From NCBI RefSeq assembly GCF_031426495.1, contig NZ_JANPLK010000040.1, positions 1 through 64,000 on the forward strand: a stretch of 64,000 bases of DNA, written 5' to 3'. Below the pieces are notes generated by a model. The model was not told the DNA's origin and searched no databases. It was given only the letters and a program-made list of their open reading frames with translations. Made by a program: the position numbers and the translations under genes. Of this stretch, positions 27,275-36,970 are shown in pieces (the stretch's first letter is position 1; the number at the start of each line of letters is the position of its first letter). Source of the stretch: Gemmatimonas sp. Its GTDB lineage: Bacteria; Gemmatimonadota; Gemmatimonadetes; Gemmatimonadales; Gemmatimonadaceae.

Positions 27275-27680
27275 GATAGCGGTACAGGCCCACGAGGCCG
27301 ATGCCGGCGCCGGTCAACACGATCACGGTGCCGGTGTCGCCGTCCACGACGGTACCGACGAGCAGCGTGGCCAGACCGAACACCATTAGCGTGACGCTGC
27401 TGCTGCGGCTCTTCTTCATGTGCATCATCGGCGCCGTGGCCGAGTCGGCCACGTACCGCTGCAGACCCACGGCGCGCGTCGTGGTGAGCGGGCCGATGGC
27501 GCTGTCGAGCGTCAAGGTCGACGGCGTGGCAGCCGGCACGCTCACGGTGGCGGGCGCCATGACGAGCGTGGGCGCGGCCGGGGCGATCACTGGCGCGATG
27601 TCCTGAGCGCTGCCGATCGAAGGCAGCATCAGGGCCGCGGCGAGGGCCGCCAAGATGGTAGTACGGGAGCGATGGACCAT
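27264..27680 (-). CDS. Small secreted/membrane hypothetical protein
   Basis: 138 residues with a signal peptide (AALMLPSIGSAQ), a Pro/Ala/Val-rich spacer and two hydrophobic C-terminal helices (about 98-111, TLMVFGLATLLVG, and 117-132, TVIVLTGAGIGLVGLY) joined by VDGDTGT. It converges on the metal pump gene, overlapping its last 11 bases. No family recognised. The ATG at 27680 has GGAG-like sequence nearby (tggagattcc upstream on its strand). A membrane-associated role is inferred from the helices only. Confidence 0.7.
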   Translation of the reverse strand: MVHRSRTTILAALAAALMLPSIGSAQDIAPVIAPAAPTLVMAPATVSVPAATPSTLTLDSAIGPLTTTRAVGLQRYVADSATAPMMHMKKSRSSSVTLMVFGLATLLVGTVVDGDTGTVIVLTGAGIGLVGLYRYLNQ

Positions 27681-27827
27681 GGAATCTCCAATGTTCTGAG
27701 TGAGAAGACTGCAGCACCCTACGCAGCAACGATCGTGCCCAGCGGTCCCGAGCGGAAGCGCAGCGATGAGGCTGCATGGGCAGCGGGAATGCCTGCACAG
27801 CGCCTTTCCCCGCGTTATCGTTGAGTC

Positions 27828-29027
27828 GTGACTACCTCTCCCGATACCCTGCTGCGATTCCGCGACGCCTTCCCGATCTTAGGGACGTCCACCTACCTGG
27901 TCTCGAATTCGCTCGGCGCCATGCCCGCCGCGGTGACCGATCATCTGGCCGACTATGCGCGGCAGTGGCAAACGCGCGGCGTGCGGGCGTGGGCGGAAGG
28001 GTGGTGGGAATTGCCGGTGAAGATGGGAAACGAGATCGCGCCGCTCATCGGCGCCGCGCCCGGCACCGTGGTCATGATGCCTACGGTCACGCAGGCAATG
28101 AGCGCGATTCTGTCGGCCATCGACTTCCCGCCCGAGCGCAACGAGGTCGTGATGACCGCGCTCGACTTTCCGTCGGTGCGCTATTCCTACGACGCGCTCG
28201 CGCCGCGTCTCGGCGCCCGCGTAACGGTCGTGCCCAGCGACGACGGCATCGCCATCGATCTCGGCCGGATTCTCGCCGCGATCACCGAGCGCACGCGACT
28301 CGTGGCGATCTCCCACGTGCTCTTCCGTTCGGCGTACATCATGGACGCGGCGGCGATCTGCGCGAAGGCGAAATCGGTGGGCGCGCTGATCGCGCTCGAC
28401 GCGTATCACAGCGTGGGCGTCATCCCGGTCGATGTGCAGGCACTCGGTGCCGATTTTCTGTGTGGTGGCGTGTTGAAGTGGCTGTGTGGTGGCCCCGGCG
28501 GTTGCTTCCTGTATGCGTCGCCTCAGGCGAGCGAGCAGTTGGCCCCGGCGTTGACCGGCTGGCAGGCGCATCGCGCGCCGTTCGCCTTTGCCGAACAGAT
28601 GGACTACGCCCAGGGGGCGTGGCGTTGGCTCGGCGGCACACCGGTGGTGCCGGCGTTGTTCGCGGGGCTCGAGGGGCCGCGCATTATCGCCGAAGCCGGA
28701 TTGGACGCCATTCGCGCCAAGAGCACGCGGCAGACGTCGCGCTTGATCGCGATGGCGGACGCGCGTGGCTGGCGGGTGCACGCCCCGCGCGAGGCGGAGC
28801 GCCGCGGCGGTACCGTGGCCTTCGACGTACCGCACGCCGCTGAAGTTGCCAAGACGCTGCTCGCGCGCGATGTCGTGATCGACTATCGCCCGGGCGCGGG
28901 CATTCGGGTGGCCCCCCATTTCTACACGACCGATGGCGAACTCGAGGCCTGTGTGGCGGCGATGGATGACATCCTCGCGACGGGTGTCTGGAAGGCGTTT
29001 GCCGGCGTGCACAGCACCGTCACCTGA
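27828..29027 (+). CDS. Kynureninase-like PLP enzyme (class V aminotransferase fold)
   Basis: A 399-residue fold type I PLP protein with GTG start. Visible features: YLVSNSLGAMP near the N-terminus, TVTQAMSAIL, the DAYHSVGVIPVDVQALGADF block and the Schiff-base lysine Lys217 in GGVLKWLCGGPGGCFLYAS, very like kynureninase. IDYRPGAGIRVAPHFY follows in the small domain. Kynureninase cleaves L-kynurenine or 3-hydroxykynurenine to (hydroxy)anthranilate and alanine. No other tryptophan catabolism or NAD genes are nearby, so another C-C lyase or desulfurase-like role is possible. Confidence 0.8.
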   Translation: MTTSPDTLLRFRDAFPILGTSTYLVSNSLGAMPAAVTDHLADYARQWQTRGVRAWAEGWWELPVKMGNEIAPLIGAAPGTVVMMPTVTQAMSAILSAIDFPPERNEVVMTALDFPSVRYSYDALAPRLGARVTVVPSDDGIAIDLGRILAAITERTRLVAISHVLFRSAYIMDAAAICAKAKSVGALIALDAYHSVGVIPVDVQALGADFLCGGVLKWLCGGPGGCFLYASPQASEQLAPALTGWQAHRAPFAFAEQMDYAQGAWRWLGGTPVVPALFAGLEGPRIIAEAGLDAIRAKSTRQTSRLIAMADARGWRVHAPREAERRGGTVAFDVPHAAEVAKTLLARDVVIDYRPGAGIRVAPHFYTTDGELEACVAAMDDILATGVWKAFAGVHSTVT

Positions 29028-29092
29028 ACTGGCGCCAAGCGACTCAGCTGACCAAGTTTTTCGGATCATTCACGCCCCCTGACCCAGAGACG

Positions 29093-29338
29093 ATGAATTC
29101 GCCGACCAATCACCCGCCCAAGAAGCTACGCAAGCAGTACACGAACACCGCGTATCCGATGGTGGTGCTCAAGTTCGAAGACGGACACGAGATCAAGATC
29201 TACCAGAACACGGGCAAGGTGTTCGATGTCTGGTCGGGTGAGACGATCAAAGTGATGGCCGTGTATGATCCCACGTCGAAGGAGTGGGAGCTGGTGGAGT
29301 CGAAGAAGAGCGACGCCTTCGACGACGCGTCCGCCTGA
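29093..29338 (+). CDS. Small conserved-looking hypothetical protein
   Basis: 81 residues, Lys-rich and soluble: a charged N-terminus (PKKLRKQYTNTAYP), then short beta strands (MVVLKFEDGHEIKIY, VFDVWSGETIKVMAVY) and an acidic tail. The arrangement of strands resembles a small beta-barrel or SH3-like fold. The next gene (pseudouridine-5'-phosphate glycosidase) begins 58 bases downstream. No family recognised. The length, codon usage and Shine-Dalgarno-poor but plausible ATG support a real gene. Confidence 0.65.
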   Translation: MNSPTNHPPKKLRKQYTNTAYPMVVLKFEDGHEIKIYQNTGKVFDVWSGETIKVMAVYDPTSKEWELVESKKSDAFDDASA

Positions 29339-29396
29339 CGCATTTCGTCGCGCTCGCCACGTTGCGACCCCGAGGTTTGCGCTGTACAATCGAGTT

Positions 29397-30332
29397 GTGC
29401 ATGAGAGCCGAGTGCGCACGCGCAGCACCGTAGTTATCGAAGCCGCCTTTGCCCGCGGCGGCGCTGTCGTCGCCCTCGAGAGCTCGGTACTCGCGCAGGG
29501 ACTGTTGCCGCCGCACAATCGCGACGCGGCCGAGCGTATGCTCGCCGCGGTCGAGGCCACTGGAGCGATCCCGGCGATCACGTCCATCGTGAAGGGCGTC
29601 CCGTCGTTCGGGCTCGAGCCCGCCGATCTGGAACGCTTCCTGGCCCGCGACGGCGTGCGCAAGGTGTCGTCGCGCGATCTGGGCATCGCGATCGCGCAGC
29701 ACGCCGACGGCGCGACCACGGTGGCCGGAACGCTCGCCATGTGCATGCTGGCGGGCATCGAAGTCTTCGCGACGGGCGGCATCGGCGGTGTGCACCGCGA
29801 TGCCCCGTACGACGAGTCGGCCGATCTGGTCGCGCTGTCGCACACCCCGGTCATCGTGGTGTGCGCCGGCGCCAAGTCCATTCTGGATTTGCCGGCCACC
29901 CTGGAACGTCTCGAAACGCTGGGCGTACCGGTCGTCGGTTATCGCACGCGTGAGTTGCCGGGATTCTTCTCGATGAACACCGGACTCGCCCTCACCGCGT
30001 CACTCGACACGCCCGATCAGATCGCCGCCGCGTGGCTGGCCCATCGCGCGATCGGGGGGCGTAGCGCCATGCTGGTCGTGCAGCCTCCTCCGGTCGACAG
30101 CGCGCTGTCGGCGGAGCTGGTGAACGACGCCACCAGCGCGGCACTGGCCGCCGCGAGCGCCGCTGGTGTGCGCGGCGCGGCCGTCACGCCGTTCCTCCTG
30201 GCCGACATTCAGCAGCGCACGCAGGGGAAATCGGTGGTGGCGAACCTGGCGTTGCTCGAAAACAACGCCACGTTGGCTGGACGTATCGCGGTGGCGTTGG
30301 CCGCCGCGCGTTTCGAATCCGCCCCGATATGA
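29397..30332 (+). CDS. psuG: Pseudouridine-5'-phosphate glycosidase
   Basis: About 311 residues from a GTG at 29397 (GTG at 29412 is a second option). It splits pseudouridine-5'-phosphate to uracil and ribose-5-phosphate in RNA turnover. Key features: ALESSVLAQGLLPPHNRD with the active-site Glu, ATGGIGGVHRDAPYDESADL with the metal-binding Asp and VVCAGAKSILDLPATLE with the Schiff-base Lys. The frame is open upstream into the previous small gene but those residues are not family-like. No pseudouridine kinase (psuK) neighbours it. Confidence 0.93.
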   Translation: MHESRVRTRSTVVIEAAFARGGAVVALESSVLAQGLLPPHNRDAAERMLAAVEATGAIPAITSIVKGVPSFGLEPADLERFLARDGVRKVSSRDLGIAIAQHADGATTVAGTLAMCMLAGIEVFATGGIGGVHRDAPYDESADLVALSHTPVIVVCAGAKSILDLPATLERLETLGVPVVGYRTRELPGFFSMNTGLALTASLDTPDQIAAAWLAHRAIGGRSAMLVVQPPPVDSALSAELVNDATSAALAAASAAGVRGAAVTPFLLADIQQRTQGKSVVANLALLENNATLAGRIAVALAAARFESAPI

Positions 30333-30463
30333 GTCGACGTCTTGAGGAGGCAGCCGCAGGACGCAGTGCACGGCGAAGCGTACGTCGAGGGAACACGCGT
30401 GAACGAAGCACGAAGCGCACGGTACTATCCGGTAACCCGCTCGCTCCGGAGGTCTGACAGACA

Positions 30464-31618
30464 ATGCCCACCCCGTTCCTGAGTTCCGAGGAGTACGACG
30501 AGCGCGCTCACGCCCTCTACAACGAGGGCAAGTACGACGACGCGCTCGCCTTGCTGCGCGAAGCAGTCGCTCTGTACCCGAATGCCGTCGAGCTCCACGT
30601 CGGCTTTGGGTACGCGCGACTGGCCCGGGAGGAGTACGCCTGGGCCCGACGCAGCTTCGAGGAAGCGTTGGTGCTCGACCCCGAACATGAGGACGCCCTC
30701 GCCGGTCTCGGTGAAGTGCTGCTCAAGTTCGGTCAGGTCGACGCCGGCCTGCGCGCCTTCGAGAAGACGGTCACGCTGGGCTATGACGATGATGTCGATC
30801 TCATGTTGCAGATCGGCCGCGCGCTCTTTCGCGAAGGATTCGTCGATACGGCGCTCACGTACTTCGACCGTGCCGTGGCGCACGCCGACGACTCGGCGGA
30901 GGCCGTCGCGTGCGTGGGCTACGCCCAGCATCGCATGGGACGTGACACCGACGCGATCGAGTCGCTCACGCGCGCCCTCGATCTCGATCCGCAGCTGGTC
31001 GAGGCACGGGTGTATCTCGGCAACCTCATGTACGACGCCGGCGACCTCGATCAGGCGCTCATCGAGTTCGAGAAGACCAAGCCCGAAGACCACTGGGACG
31101 AACTGGGCATCTGGCGTCTGGTCGAACTCAAAAAGTCGGTCTATAAGCTCGACGACACCGACGGCGAGCTGAAGCCGTGGGAAGCGCGTCTCATCGAGTT
31201 GGCCGACGAAACGGATGACATCGATGATCTGCTCGAAGAAGTGGAGCAGTCGATGATGGAGCAGGACGCCGAGGGCATGCCCGAGGCGCAGGGACAGCTC
31301 GAGGCACTGGGCAGCCTGCTCACCGGACTGGTGAACCAACACCAGGGTGAGCAGGCCGAGCCGGCTTCTACCGACGTGATCGCGGCGGAGACTTCCCACC
31401 GCGTGATCATGCGTGACGGAAGTGTGTTCGAGGGCACGTGGGAGGAGATCGTGCGGGCGCTGCGTGACGCGCGTGACGCCGGTCGCCCCCTCAACGAATA
31501 CATGGCCGCCGAAGCGCGTCGTTTTTATGGCGCCACCGGCAAGCAGGTCGCGTCCGACGCGCCCGAGGCTTTTCTCCGTGGCGGTGCTGATGCCGGGATG
31601 CTCCGGATCGACCGCTAG
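30464..31618 (+). CDS. TPR protein
   Basis: A 384-residue soluble protein with at least six tetratricopeptide repeats in residues 1-235 (for example EYDERAHALYNEGKYDDALA, EEALVLDPEHEDALAGLGEV, RALDLDPQLVEARVYLGNLM). An acidic helical stretch follows (about 225-300), then a small C-terminal part with the strand RVIMRDGSVFEGTWEEIV and a helix containing NEYMAAEARR. It probably mediates protein-protein contacts. It is followed 15 bases later by a second TPR protein and then an M16 peptidase, so they may form an operon. No signal peptide. Confidence 0.85.
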   Translation: MPTPFLSSEEYDERAHALYNEGKYDDALALLREAVALYPNAVELHVGFGYARLAREEYAWARRSFEEALVLDPEHEDALAGLGEVLLKFGQVDAGLRAFEKTVTLGYDDDVDLMLQIGRALFREGFVDTALTYFDRAVAHADDSAEAVACVGYAQHRMGRDTDAIESLTRALDLDPQLVEARVYLGNLMYDAGDLDQALIEFEKTKPEDHWDELGIWRLVELKKSVYKLDDTDGELKPWEARLIELADETDDIDDLLEEVEQSMMEQDAEGMPEAQGQLEALGSLLTGLVNQHQGEQAEPASTDVIAAETSHRVIMRDGSVFEGTWEEIVRALRDARDAGRPLNEYMAAEARRFYGATGKQVASDAPEAFLRGGADAGMLRIDR

Positions 31619-31633
31619 TGGGTATCACCTAGC

Positions 31634-32689
31634 ATGACTACCGGATTCGAACCGAACACGTCCGACGCACGCGCCGCGCTCAACGCGGCGCGTTTCGTCT
31701 TGAGCCCTGAAAGCACGTCACCGGCCCCGGCGGTTTGGGCAGGCGCCCAGCAAGTGCTGCGGGCCGTGACGGCGCGCCCTGAGCTCAGCGGCCAAGCGCT
31801 CATCGGGGAAGCGCGCCGCATGGGCGCGCTCACGTTGACTGACGCCCATGCCCTCGTGGCACTGGTGACGTGGGCTGATGCCTCGGATCGTCCCGCCGAG
31901 AGTGAGTCGGAGCGCACGCTGTTGCGTGAAGCCTGGCTGGCGCTCGATCACGCGGTGAGCATGAACCGCGCAGCGGTCTCCGATGCTCCGCTTCGCCCCA
32001 CGGTGAACGACATGCCGGCGATCGGTTACGCGCCACCACCCGATTCTAAAGCGCCATTGTCGTCCGCCTCGCCGTCCTTCGATGGCGACGGTATCGATGC
32101 GCGGACCGCCCCGCGATGGCTCTCTGCACGTGGCATCGTGATCGCGTTGCTGGCGGTCGGCGCGCTGACCGCAATCGGATGGTGGGTGCTCTCGCAGCGT
32201 GCTGATCGCGCCTACCAGGACGGCGTAGCCGCCTACGGACGCGGCGCGCGCGAAGTGGCGCGCACGGCATTCGCGAAGGCCGCGCTGCAGCATCCTGACG
32301 ATGCCGGGCCCCTCGTCTTCCTCGGGCGCATGTCGCGCGAAGAGGGCGATCTGCCGCGCGCGCGTCGCTTCCTCACGACGGCGGTGCGCATTGCGCCGAA
32401 CAGTGCGCTGGCCAATCGCGAACTCGGCTCGGTGATGCTAGCCGATGGACAGCCGGAAATCGCCCGTCGGTTCTACGTCCGTGCGCTGCAGCTCGACCCC
32501 GCCGATCGCGTGGCGCAGGGGTTTCTCGGCTGCGCGCTGTTTCGCTTGAACCGTTTTGACGAAGCACGTCGGTGGACCGATCGCGCCGGACCGGGAGATT
32601 GGTCCCGCTGTAGCGCCCCGATGCCTCTGCCGGGCCAGATGCCTTCTCCTCTGCCGGCTCCCGGCTATCCGACTTTGCCCCCTCGATGA
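31634..32689 (+). CDS. Membrane-anchored TPR protein
   Basis: 351 residues: a helical cytoplasmic part (1-150), one transmembrane helix near 163-180 (IVIALLAVGALTAIGWWVL) and a C-terminal region with three or four TPR units (such as QDGVAAYGRGAREVARTAFA and RRFYVRALQLDPADRVAQGF). The end is proline-rich. Its stop overlaps the M16 peptidase start by four bases. The soluble TPR protein is upstream, so all three probably act in one envelope-related process; this is context only. Confidence 0.8.
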   Translation: MTTGFEPNTSDARAALNAARFVLSPESTSPAPAVWAGAQQVLRAVTARPELSGQALIGEARRMGALTLTDAHALVALVTWADASDRPAESESERTLLREAWLALDHAVSMNRAAVSDAPLRPTVNDMPAIGYAPPPDSKAPLSSASPSFDGDGIDARTAPRWLSARGIVIALLAVGALTAIGWWVLSQRADRAYQDGVAAYGRGAREVARTAFAKAALQHPDDAGPLVFLGRMSREEGDLPRARRFLTTAVRIAPNSALANRELGSVMLADGQPEIARRFYVRALQLDPADRVAQGFLGCALFRLNRFDEARRWTDRAGPGDWSRCSAPMPLPGQMPSPLPAPGYPTLPPR

Positions 32690-35352
32690 CCTCACGTATT
32701 CAGCGGCCGAGCGATGCGCTCGCGCTGCACCATGAAACCGTTCGCGACGTCCTTCCGAACGGCTTGACGTTGCTCGTGCGTCGGGATCCGTCGGCACCGG
32801 TGGTGGCGATCGTCACGCATGTGAAGGTCGGCTACTTCGACGAAACCGACGACATCGTCGGCATCGCGCACGTGCTCGAACACATGTTCTTCAAGGGCAC
32901 CCCGACGCGCGGCGTCGGACAGATCGCCCGTGAGACGAAAGCGAACGGTGGCTACCTCAACGCGCACACGATCTACGACCACACCACGTACTACACGGTG
33001 CTGCCGTCGTCGTCGTTCGTGCAGGGACTCGAGATCCAGTTCGACGCGTACGCCCGCTCGATCATCGACGCCGAGGAGCTGGCGCGCGAACTCGAAGTGA
33101 TCATCGAGGAGACCAAGCGCAAGCGCGACACCGCGTCAGCGATGGCCATCGAAACACTCTACGCGACGCTCTTCGACCAACATCGCATCCGACGCTGGCG
33201 CATGGGTGATGAACCGGAGCTGCGGGCGCTCACGCGCGAGCAGCTCATGTCGTTCTACAAGCGCTGGTATCGTCCTGATAACACGGTGCTGTCGATCGTG
33301 GGCGATGTCGATATCGACGAAGTGCGGCGCGAGGTCGCATCGCGACATGGACAGCTCGAGAACGGCACACCGTCGCGCGACCGTGGTCCCATCGAAGTGG
33401 CACCGCCGGGATTCCGCTTGCGAGAGTGGAGTGGTGACATCGCGCAGCAGCACGTCGCGTTCGGTTGGCGTACCCCGTCGCTGGAACACATCGACACGCC
33501 GGCGCTCGACCTGGCTGGCCTCGCGCTTGGCTCCGGACGCGCCTCCCGCTTCTATCGCGCGGTCCGTGAGCGTCAGCTGGCCTCGGCGGTTTCGGCCTGG
33601 GACTACACCGCCGGAGACATCGGCGTGTTCGTGGCGCACGCCGAATCGCCGGCCGCGCATGCGCGCGAAGCGACGCGCTATCTCTGGCGCGAGCTGCAGG
33701 CCGCACGTACCGTCGGGTTTCGCCGTAGTGAAGTGGCGCGTGCGCAGAGCATCATCGAGGCGCGCTGGCTGCGTCGGCTCGAGAGCATGGACGGGCAAGC
33801 CACCTATCTCGCGTCGTGGGAAGCGGAGGGTGGCCTCGATCTCGCGAGTCGCTACTACGATGCGCTGTTGTCGCTGTCGCCGCGGGACTTGCAGGACGCC
33901 TTGGCGACGCATCTCGACCCGGAACAGGTGGCGGTGATTTCGTATCGCCCGAATGGTGCCGAGCCGTTGGCAGAGCACGAAGCGGCGCTGCGCGACCTGC
34001 TGCGCGCCGAGGAAGGGCAGGGCAGCAGCGTGCTCGTCGACCCCGACATCCTCACACCGTTGTCGAGTGAGGCCATTGGTGCGCCGGCCGTGCATGTGGG
34101 TGTTCGGGCCGAGCGCGTGGAGAACGACGTGCACGTGTATCGGACCGCGCAGGGAGTGCCGGTGCTGGTGCTGCCGCGGCCCGGATCGCCGCTGGTGAAC
34201 GTGGGGGTGATCCAGCGTGGCGGCTCGTGCGTGGAGCCGGAAGCGCATGAAGGCCTATCTCGCATCACGGCGCAGGCCATGCTCAAAGGCACTGAGCGGC
34301 GCAGCGGAGCGCGCATAGCCGAGCTTGCGGAGGAGTTGGGCAGCAGCATCGGCGTGAGCGCGGCACTCGAGAGCATGGGTTGGACGATGTCGGTACCGGT
34401 GCGGCATTTCTCGGCGGCCACCGAACTGTTGGCGGATGTGTTGCAGCATCCGGCGTTCCCCGACGAAGGCGTGAACACCGAACGGGCGCTCGCGCTGGCC
34501 GAGGCCACGCGGGCCCGCGACGACATGTCGCGCTGGCCCATGCGACTCGCGGCGATGGCGGCCTACGGTACGCACCCGTACGCGCGATCGGTGATCGGTA
34601 CCGAGGCATCACTGACACTGGTCGATACGGACAGCGTGCGCGCCTTCCACGCCGAGAACATCGCGCGTGGCGCGTCGGTGATTGCGGTGGTCGGTGACGT
34701 CACGCCCGACGACGTGGCCAGCGTGATCGATCGCGCGTTCCCGCAACTGCGATGGCAGGAGGAAGTCGCCCCGCCGCCGGTACAATGGCCGCGCGAGGCG
34801 CACGTGTTGCGCGAGGAGCGCGCCAAGAAGCAGACGGCACTGGCGATGCTCTTCCCCGGGCCGTCGCGGCTCCATGATGATCGGTTCGCGGCGCGCGTGT
34901 TGTCGGCGGTCGCGAGTGGGTTGGGCGGCCGCTTCTTCGAGCAACTGCGTGACAAGCAATCGCTGGCGTACACCGTGAGTGCGTTCCCCATCGAACGGCG
35001 GGCGGGGGGTGTGTTCGCGGCGTACATCGCCACGTCGCCGTCACGCGAAGAGGAAGCACGCGATGGATTGCTGGGCGAATTCGCCAAGCTTCGCGAGGCT
35101 GCACCGACCGACGACGAAATGGAGCGGGCGCGTCGCTATCTCATCGGCACGCATGCCATCGCGCAGCAGTCGGGCGGCAGTGTGTTGGCCGAGATGGTCG
35201 ATGCCTGGCTGTTCGGCGAGGGGCTGCACGAGCGCCACGAAGTGGTGGATCGCCTGGCCGCTGTGCAGGGTGCCGATGTGCTGCGGATGGCGCGCGCGTC
35301 ATTCGATCCGTCGCGTGTGGCCGAAGGCGTCGTGCGCGGCTCGCTCGGTTAG
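32686..35352 (+). CDS. M16 family zinc metallopeptidase, two-half pitrilysin-like protein
   Basis: An 888-residue protein with two homologous halves. The active half has the inverted zinc motif H62-x2-E65-H66 (AHVLEHMFFKG) and the distal Glu at 141/142 (LEVIIEETKRKRD). The second half lacks the zinc motif but retains the family fold, including GGRFFEQLRDKQSLAYTVSA, where the conserved R/Y pair binds the substrate C-terminus. No signal peptide was seen. Such enzymes degrade small peptides or cofactor precursors. Translation is coupled to the upstream TPR gene by overlap. Confidence 0.92.
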   Translation: MTSRIQRPSDALALHHETVRDVLPNGLTLLVRRDPSAPVVAIVTHVKVGYFDETDDIVGIAHVLEHMFFKGTPTRGVGQIARETKANGGYLNAHTIYDHTTYYTVLPSSSFVQGLEIQFDAYARSIIDAEELARELEVIIEETKRKRDTASAMAIETLYATLFDQHRIRRWRMGDEPELRALTREQLMSFYKRWYRPDNTVLSIVGDVDIDEVRREVASRHGQLENGTPSRDRGPIEVAPPGFRLREWSGDIAQQHVAFGWRTPSLEHIDTPALDLAGLALGSGRASRFYRAVRERQLASAVSAWDYTAGDIGVFVAHAESPAAHAREATRYLWRELQAARTVGFRRSEVARAQSIIEARWLRRLESMDGQATYLASWEAEGGLDLASRYYDALLSLSPRDLQDALATHLDPEQVAVISYRPNGAEPLAEHEAALRDLLRAEEGQGSSVLVDPDILTPLSSEAIGAPAVHVGVRAERVENDVHVYRTAQGVPVLVLPRPGSPLVNVGVIQRGGSCVEPEAHEGLSRITAQAMLKGTERRSGARIAELAEELGSSIGVSAALESMGWTMSVPVRHFSAATELLADVLQHPAFPDEGVNTERALALAEATRARDDMSRWPMRLAAMAAYGTHPYARSVIGTEASLTLVDTDSVRAFHAENIARGASVIAVVGDVTPDDVASVIDRAFPQLRWQEEVAPPPVQWPREAHVLREERAKKQTALAMLFPGPSRLHDDRFAARVLSAVASGLGGRFFEQLRDKQSLAYTVSAFPIERRAGGVFAAYIATSPSREEEARDGLLGEFAKLREAAPTDDEMERARRYLIGTHAIAQQSGGSVLAEMVDAWLFGEGLHERHEVVDRLAAVQGADVLRMARASFDPSRVAEGVVRGSLG

Positions 35353-35381
35353 CCGCACCGGTTAACCGAGGCGGCGTATCG

Positions 35382-36905
35382 TCAAGGCGTCGACACAGGT
35401 CGCACGTCACGCATCTGACGCGCCGCGAGCGACAGCGCTGCCATGCCGCTGCGAATGCGCCCGTTGGCGGCGCGCAGTCCAACCCAGCCGTCGTAGTCGG
35501 CCGGCTCGCCGATAATCGCTGCCGTGACCCATGCGTGGCGTGACCCCCACGCGAGCGCATGACGGATCGCCGCCAACTGTGCGGCGTCCCCGTGCGCGTG
35601 CGGCAGTCCGCCCACCGTGACCAGCCAGTGCGGCTTCGCGCCGCCGCCTCGTACGACCGCGCGCTGATGCCAGCGGTCGAAAGCTCGCAGGCGTGCGTCG
35701 ACCGCGGGCAATCCGGAGAATGACGGAAACGAGACCGCACCGATCAACGATACCGGCGATAACGGTGTTGAGGCCCACGCATACACCGCGCTGTCGGTGG
35801 CATCGAGCCGCGACGCGCTCCAGCCCATCCGCGTGCGCGGGCGCACACGCTGCACGGTGAGGGCACTCCGCAGCAGGAGGGCGCGCCACCAGTCGGACGA
35901 CCGAGGCGTCGTGCCGAGGATCGACGGCAGCGGATCGATCAGCCCGGGGAAGATCACATCGGGGCGAATGCGCAGCAGCACGCGCTCCAACGCCGCCTGA
36001 CGCTCCGCATCGTCGGGCGCCGCGACACCACGCGCGATGCGTAACGCCACCGCGATCTGCACACTGTCATCGCGCAGCGGTTGCAACACCCGCGAGAGCG
36101 AATCGAGTGCACCGCCGCGCCAGCCGTCTTCGTCGACCACCACGAGCACGACTTCGGGCGCGAGCTGCTCGATGAGTCGACGGTCGGCCTGCACCGCGCG
36201 CGCCGGCGGCGCACCGTCAAGGACCGGGAAGATGCGCATGCCGATCGCGAAGTCACCGGCCGGTCGGGCCTGCATCGGTTCGGCGAACGCGGCTTCGTAG
36301 CTGCGCACGGCGGCGATGCCGCGTGGCCACTCGAGCACCAACAGGGTGGTGAGCGCCGTGGCCGCGAGCACGAGCAGCGCGCGCACGGCACCGGACAGGC
36401 GCCAGCGGGCCGGATACGCGGGCGCGATCATCGGCACCAGCATTGCGAGCGGCGATACCAGTGCCGCACGTCCGGCCGTCATGCCCAGTATGACATCGCG
36501 CGCCGAGACCGCCGCCTGCAATTGAAGCGGAGCCACGCCCTGTTGCGACGCGAGGTAGTCGCCGATGGCGATCACGGCGATGACGACGTTGTACAGCAGG
36601 ATCGGCAGCGCGACGACCACCGACACGAGGCGTGTGAGCAGCGAGTAGAGCACCTGCAGTACGAAAGCGCAGGCGATCATCGGCATCAGCCACGTTATGC
36701 CTGAGATCGTTCGTGCGCCGGTCTCGGTGCCGGTGGCGACGGCCACGAGCAGCGCCGGCGCGACCAGCAGACCGCAGAAGGCGGTGAGATTGGTGAAGAC
36801 CCGCGGTGCTTCCCGTCGGGCCGCGATCCATCCGGCGAGCGCGATATCCCACGCCAGCACCGCCATCGCTACGCCGAGCACCAACAGTGCAAGCGGATCA
36901 GTCAT
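35382..36905 (-). CDS. Multi-helix membrane protein with large C-terminal soluble domain
   Basis: 507 residues from the ATG at 36905. Six or seven hydrophobic helices occupy residues 1-205 (such as LALLVLGVAMAVLAWD, LLVAPALLVAVATG and LVVVALPILLYNVVIAVIAI). The C-terminal 300 residues form a soluble alpha/beta domain starting DFAIGMRIFPVLD, with alternating strands and helices (EVVLVVVDEDGW, VQIAVALRIARG, RPDVIFPGLIDPL, HWLVTVGGLPHA) resembling a barrel, perhaps glycosidase-like, but catalytic residues could not be assigned. It is divergent from a phosphatidyltransferase gene. Function unknown. Confidence 0.7.
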   Translation of the reverse strand: MTDPLALLVLGVAMAVLAWDIALAGWIAARREAPRVFTNLTAFCGLLVAPALLVAVATGTETGARTISGITWLMPMIACAFVLQVLYSLLTRLVSVVVALPILLYNVVIAVIAIGDYLASQQGVAPLQLQAAVSARDVILGMTAGRAALVSPLAMLVPMIAPAYPARWRLSGAVRALLVLAATALTTLLVLEWPRGIAAVRSYEAAFAEPMQARPAGDFAIGMRIFPVLDGAPPARAVQADRRLIEQLAPEVVLVVVDEDGWRGGALDSLSRVLQPLRDDSVQIAVALRIARGVAAPDDAERQAALERVLLRIRPDVIFPGLIDPLPSILGTTPRSSDWWRALLLRSALTVQRVRPRTRMGWSASRLDATDSAVYAWASTPLSPVSLIGAVSFPSFSGLPAVDARLRAFDRWHQRAVVRGGGAKPHWLVTVGGLPHAHGDAAQLAAIRHALAWGSRHAWVTAAIIGEPADYDGWVGLRAANGRIRSGMAALSLAARQMRDVRPVSTP

Positions 36906-36970
36906 GGGGGCACGATAAACGGCGCGCGTCGTCGCTGGCACCCCGCCCCTCGACGTCGGTAGTTTCCAGC

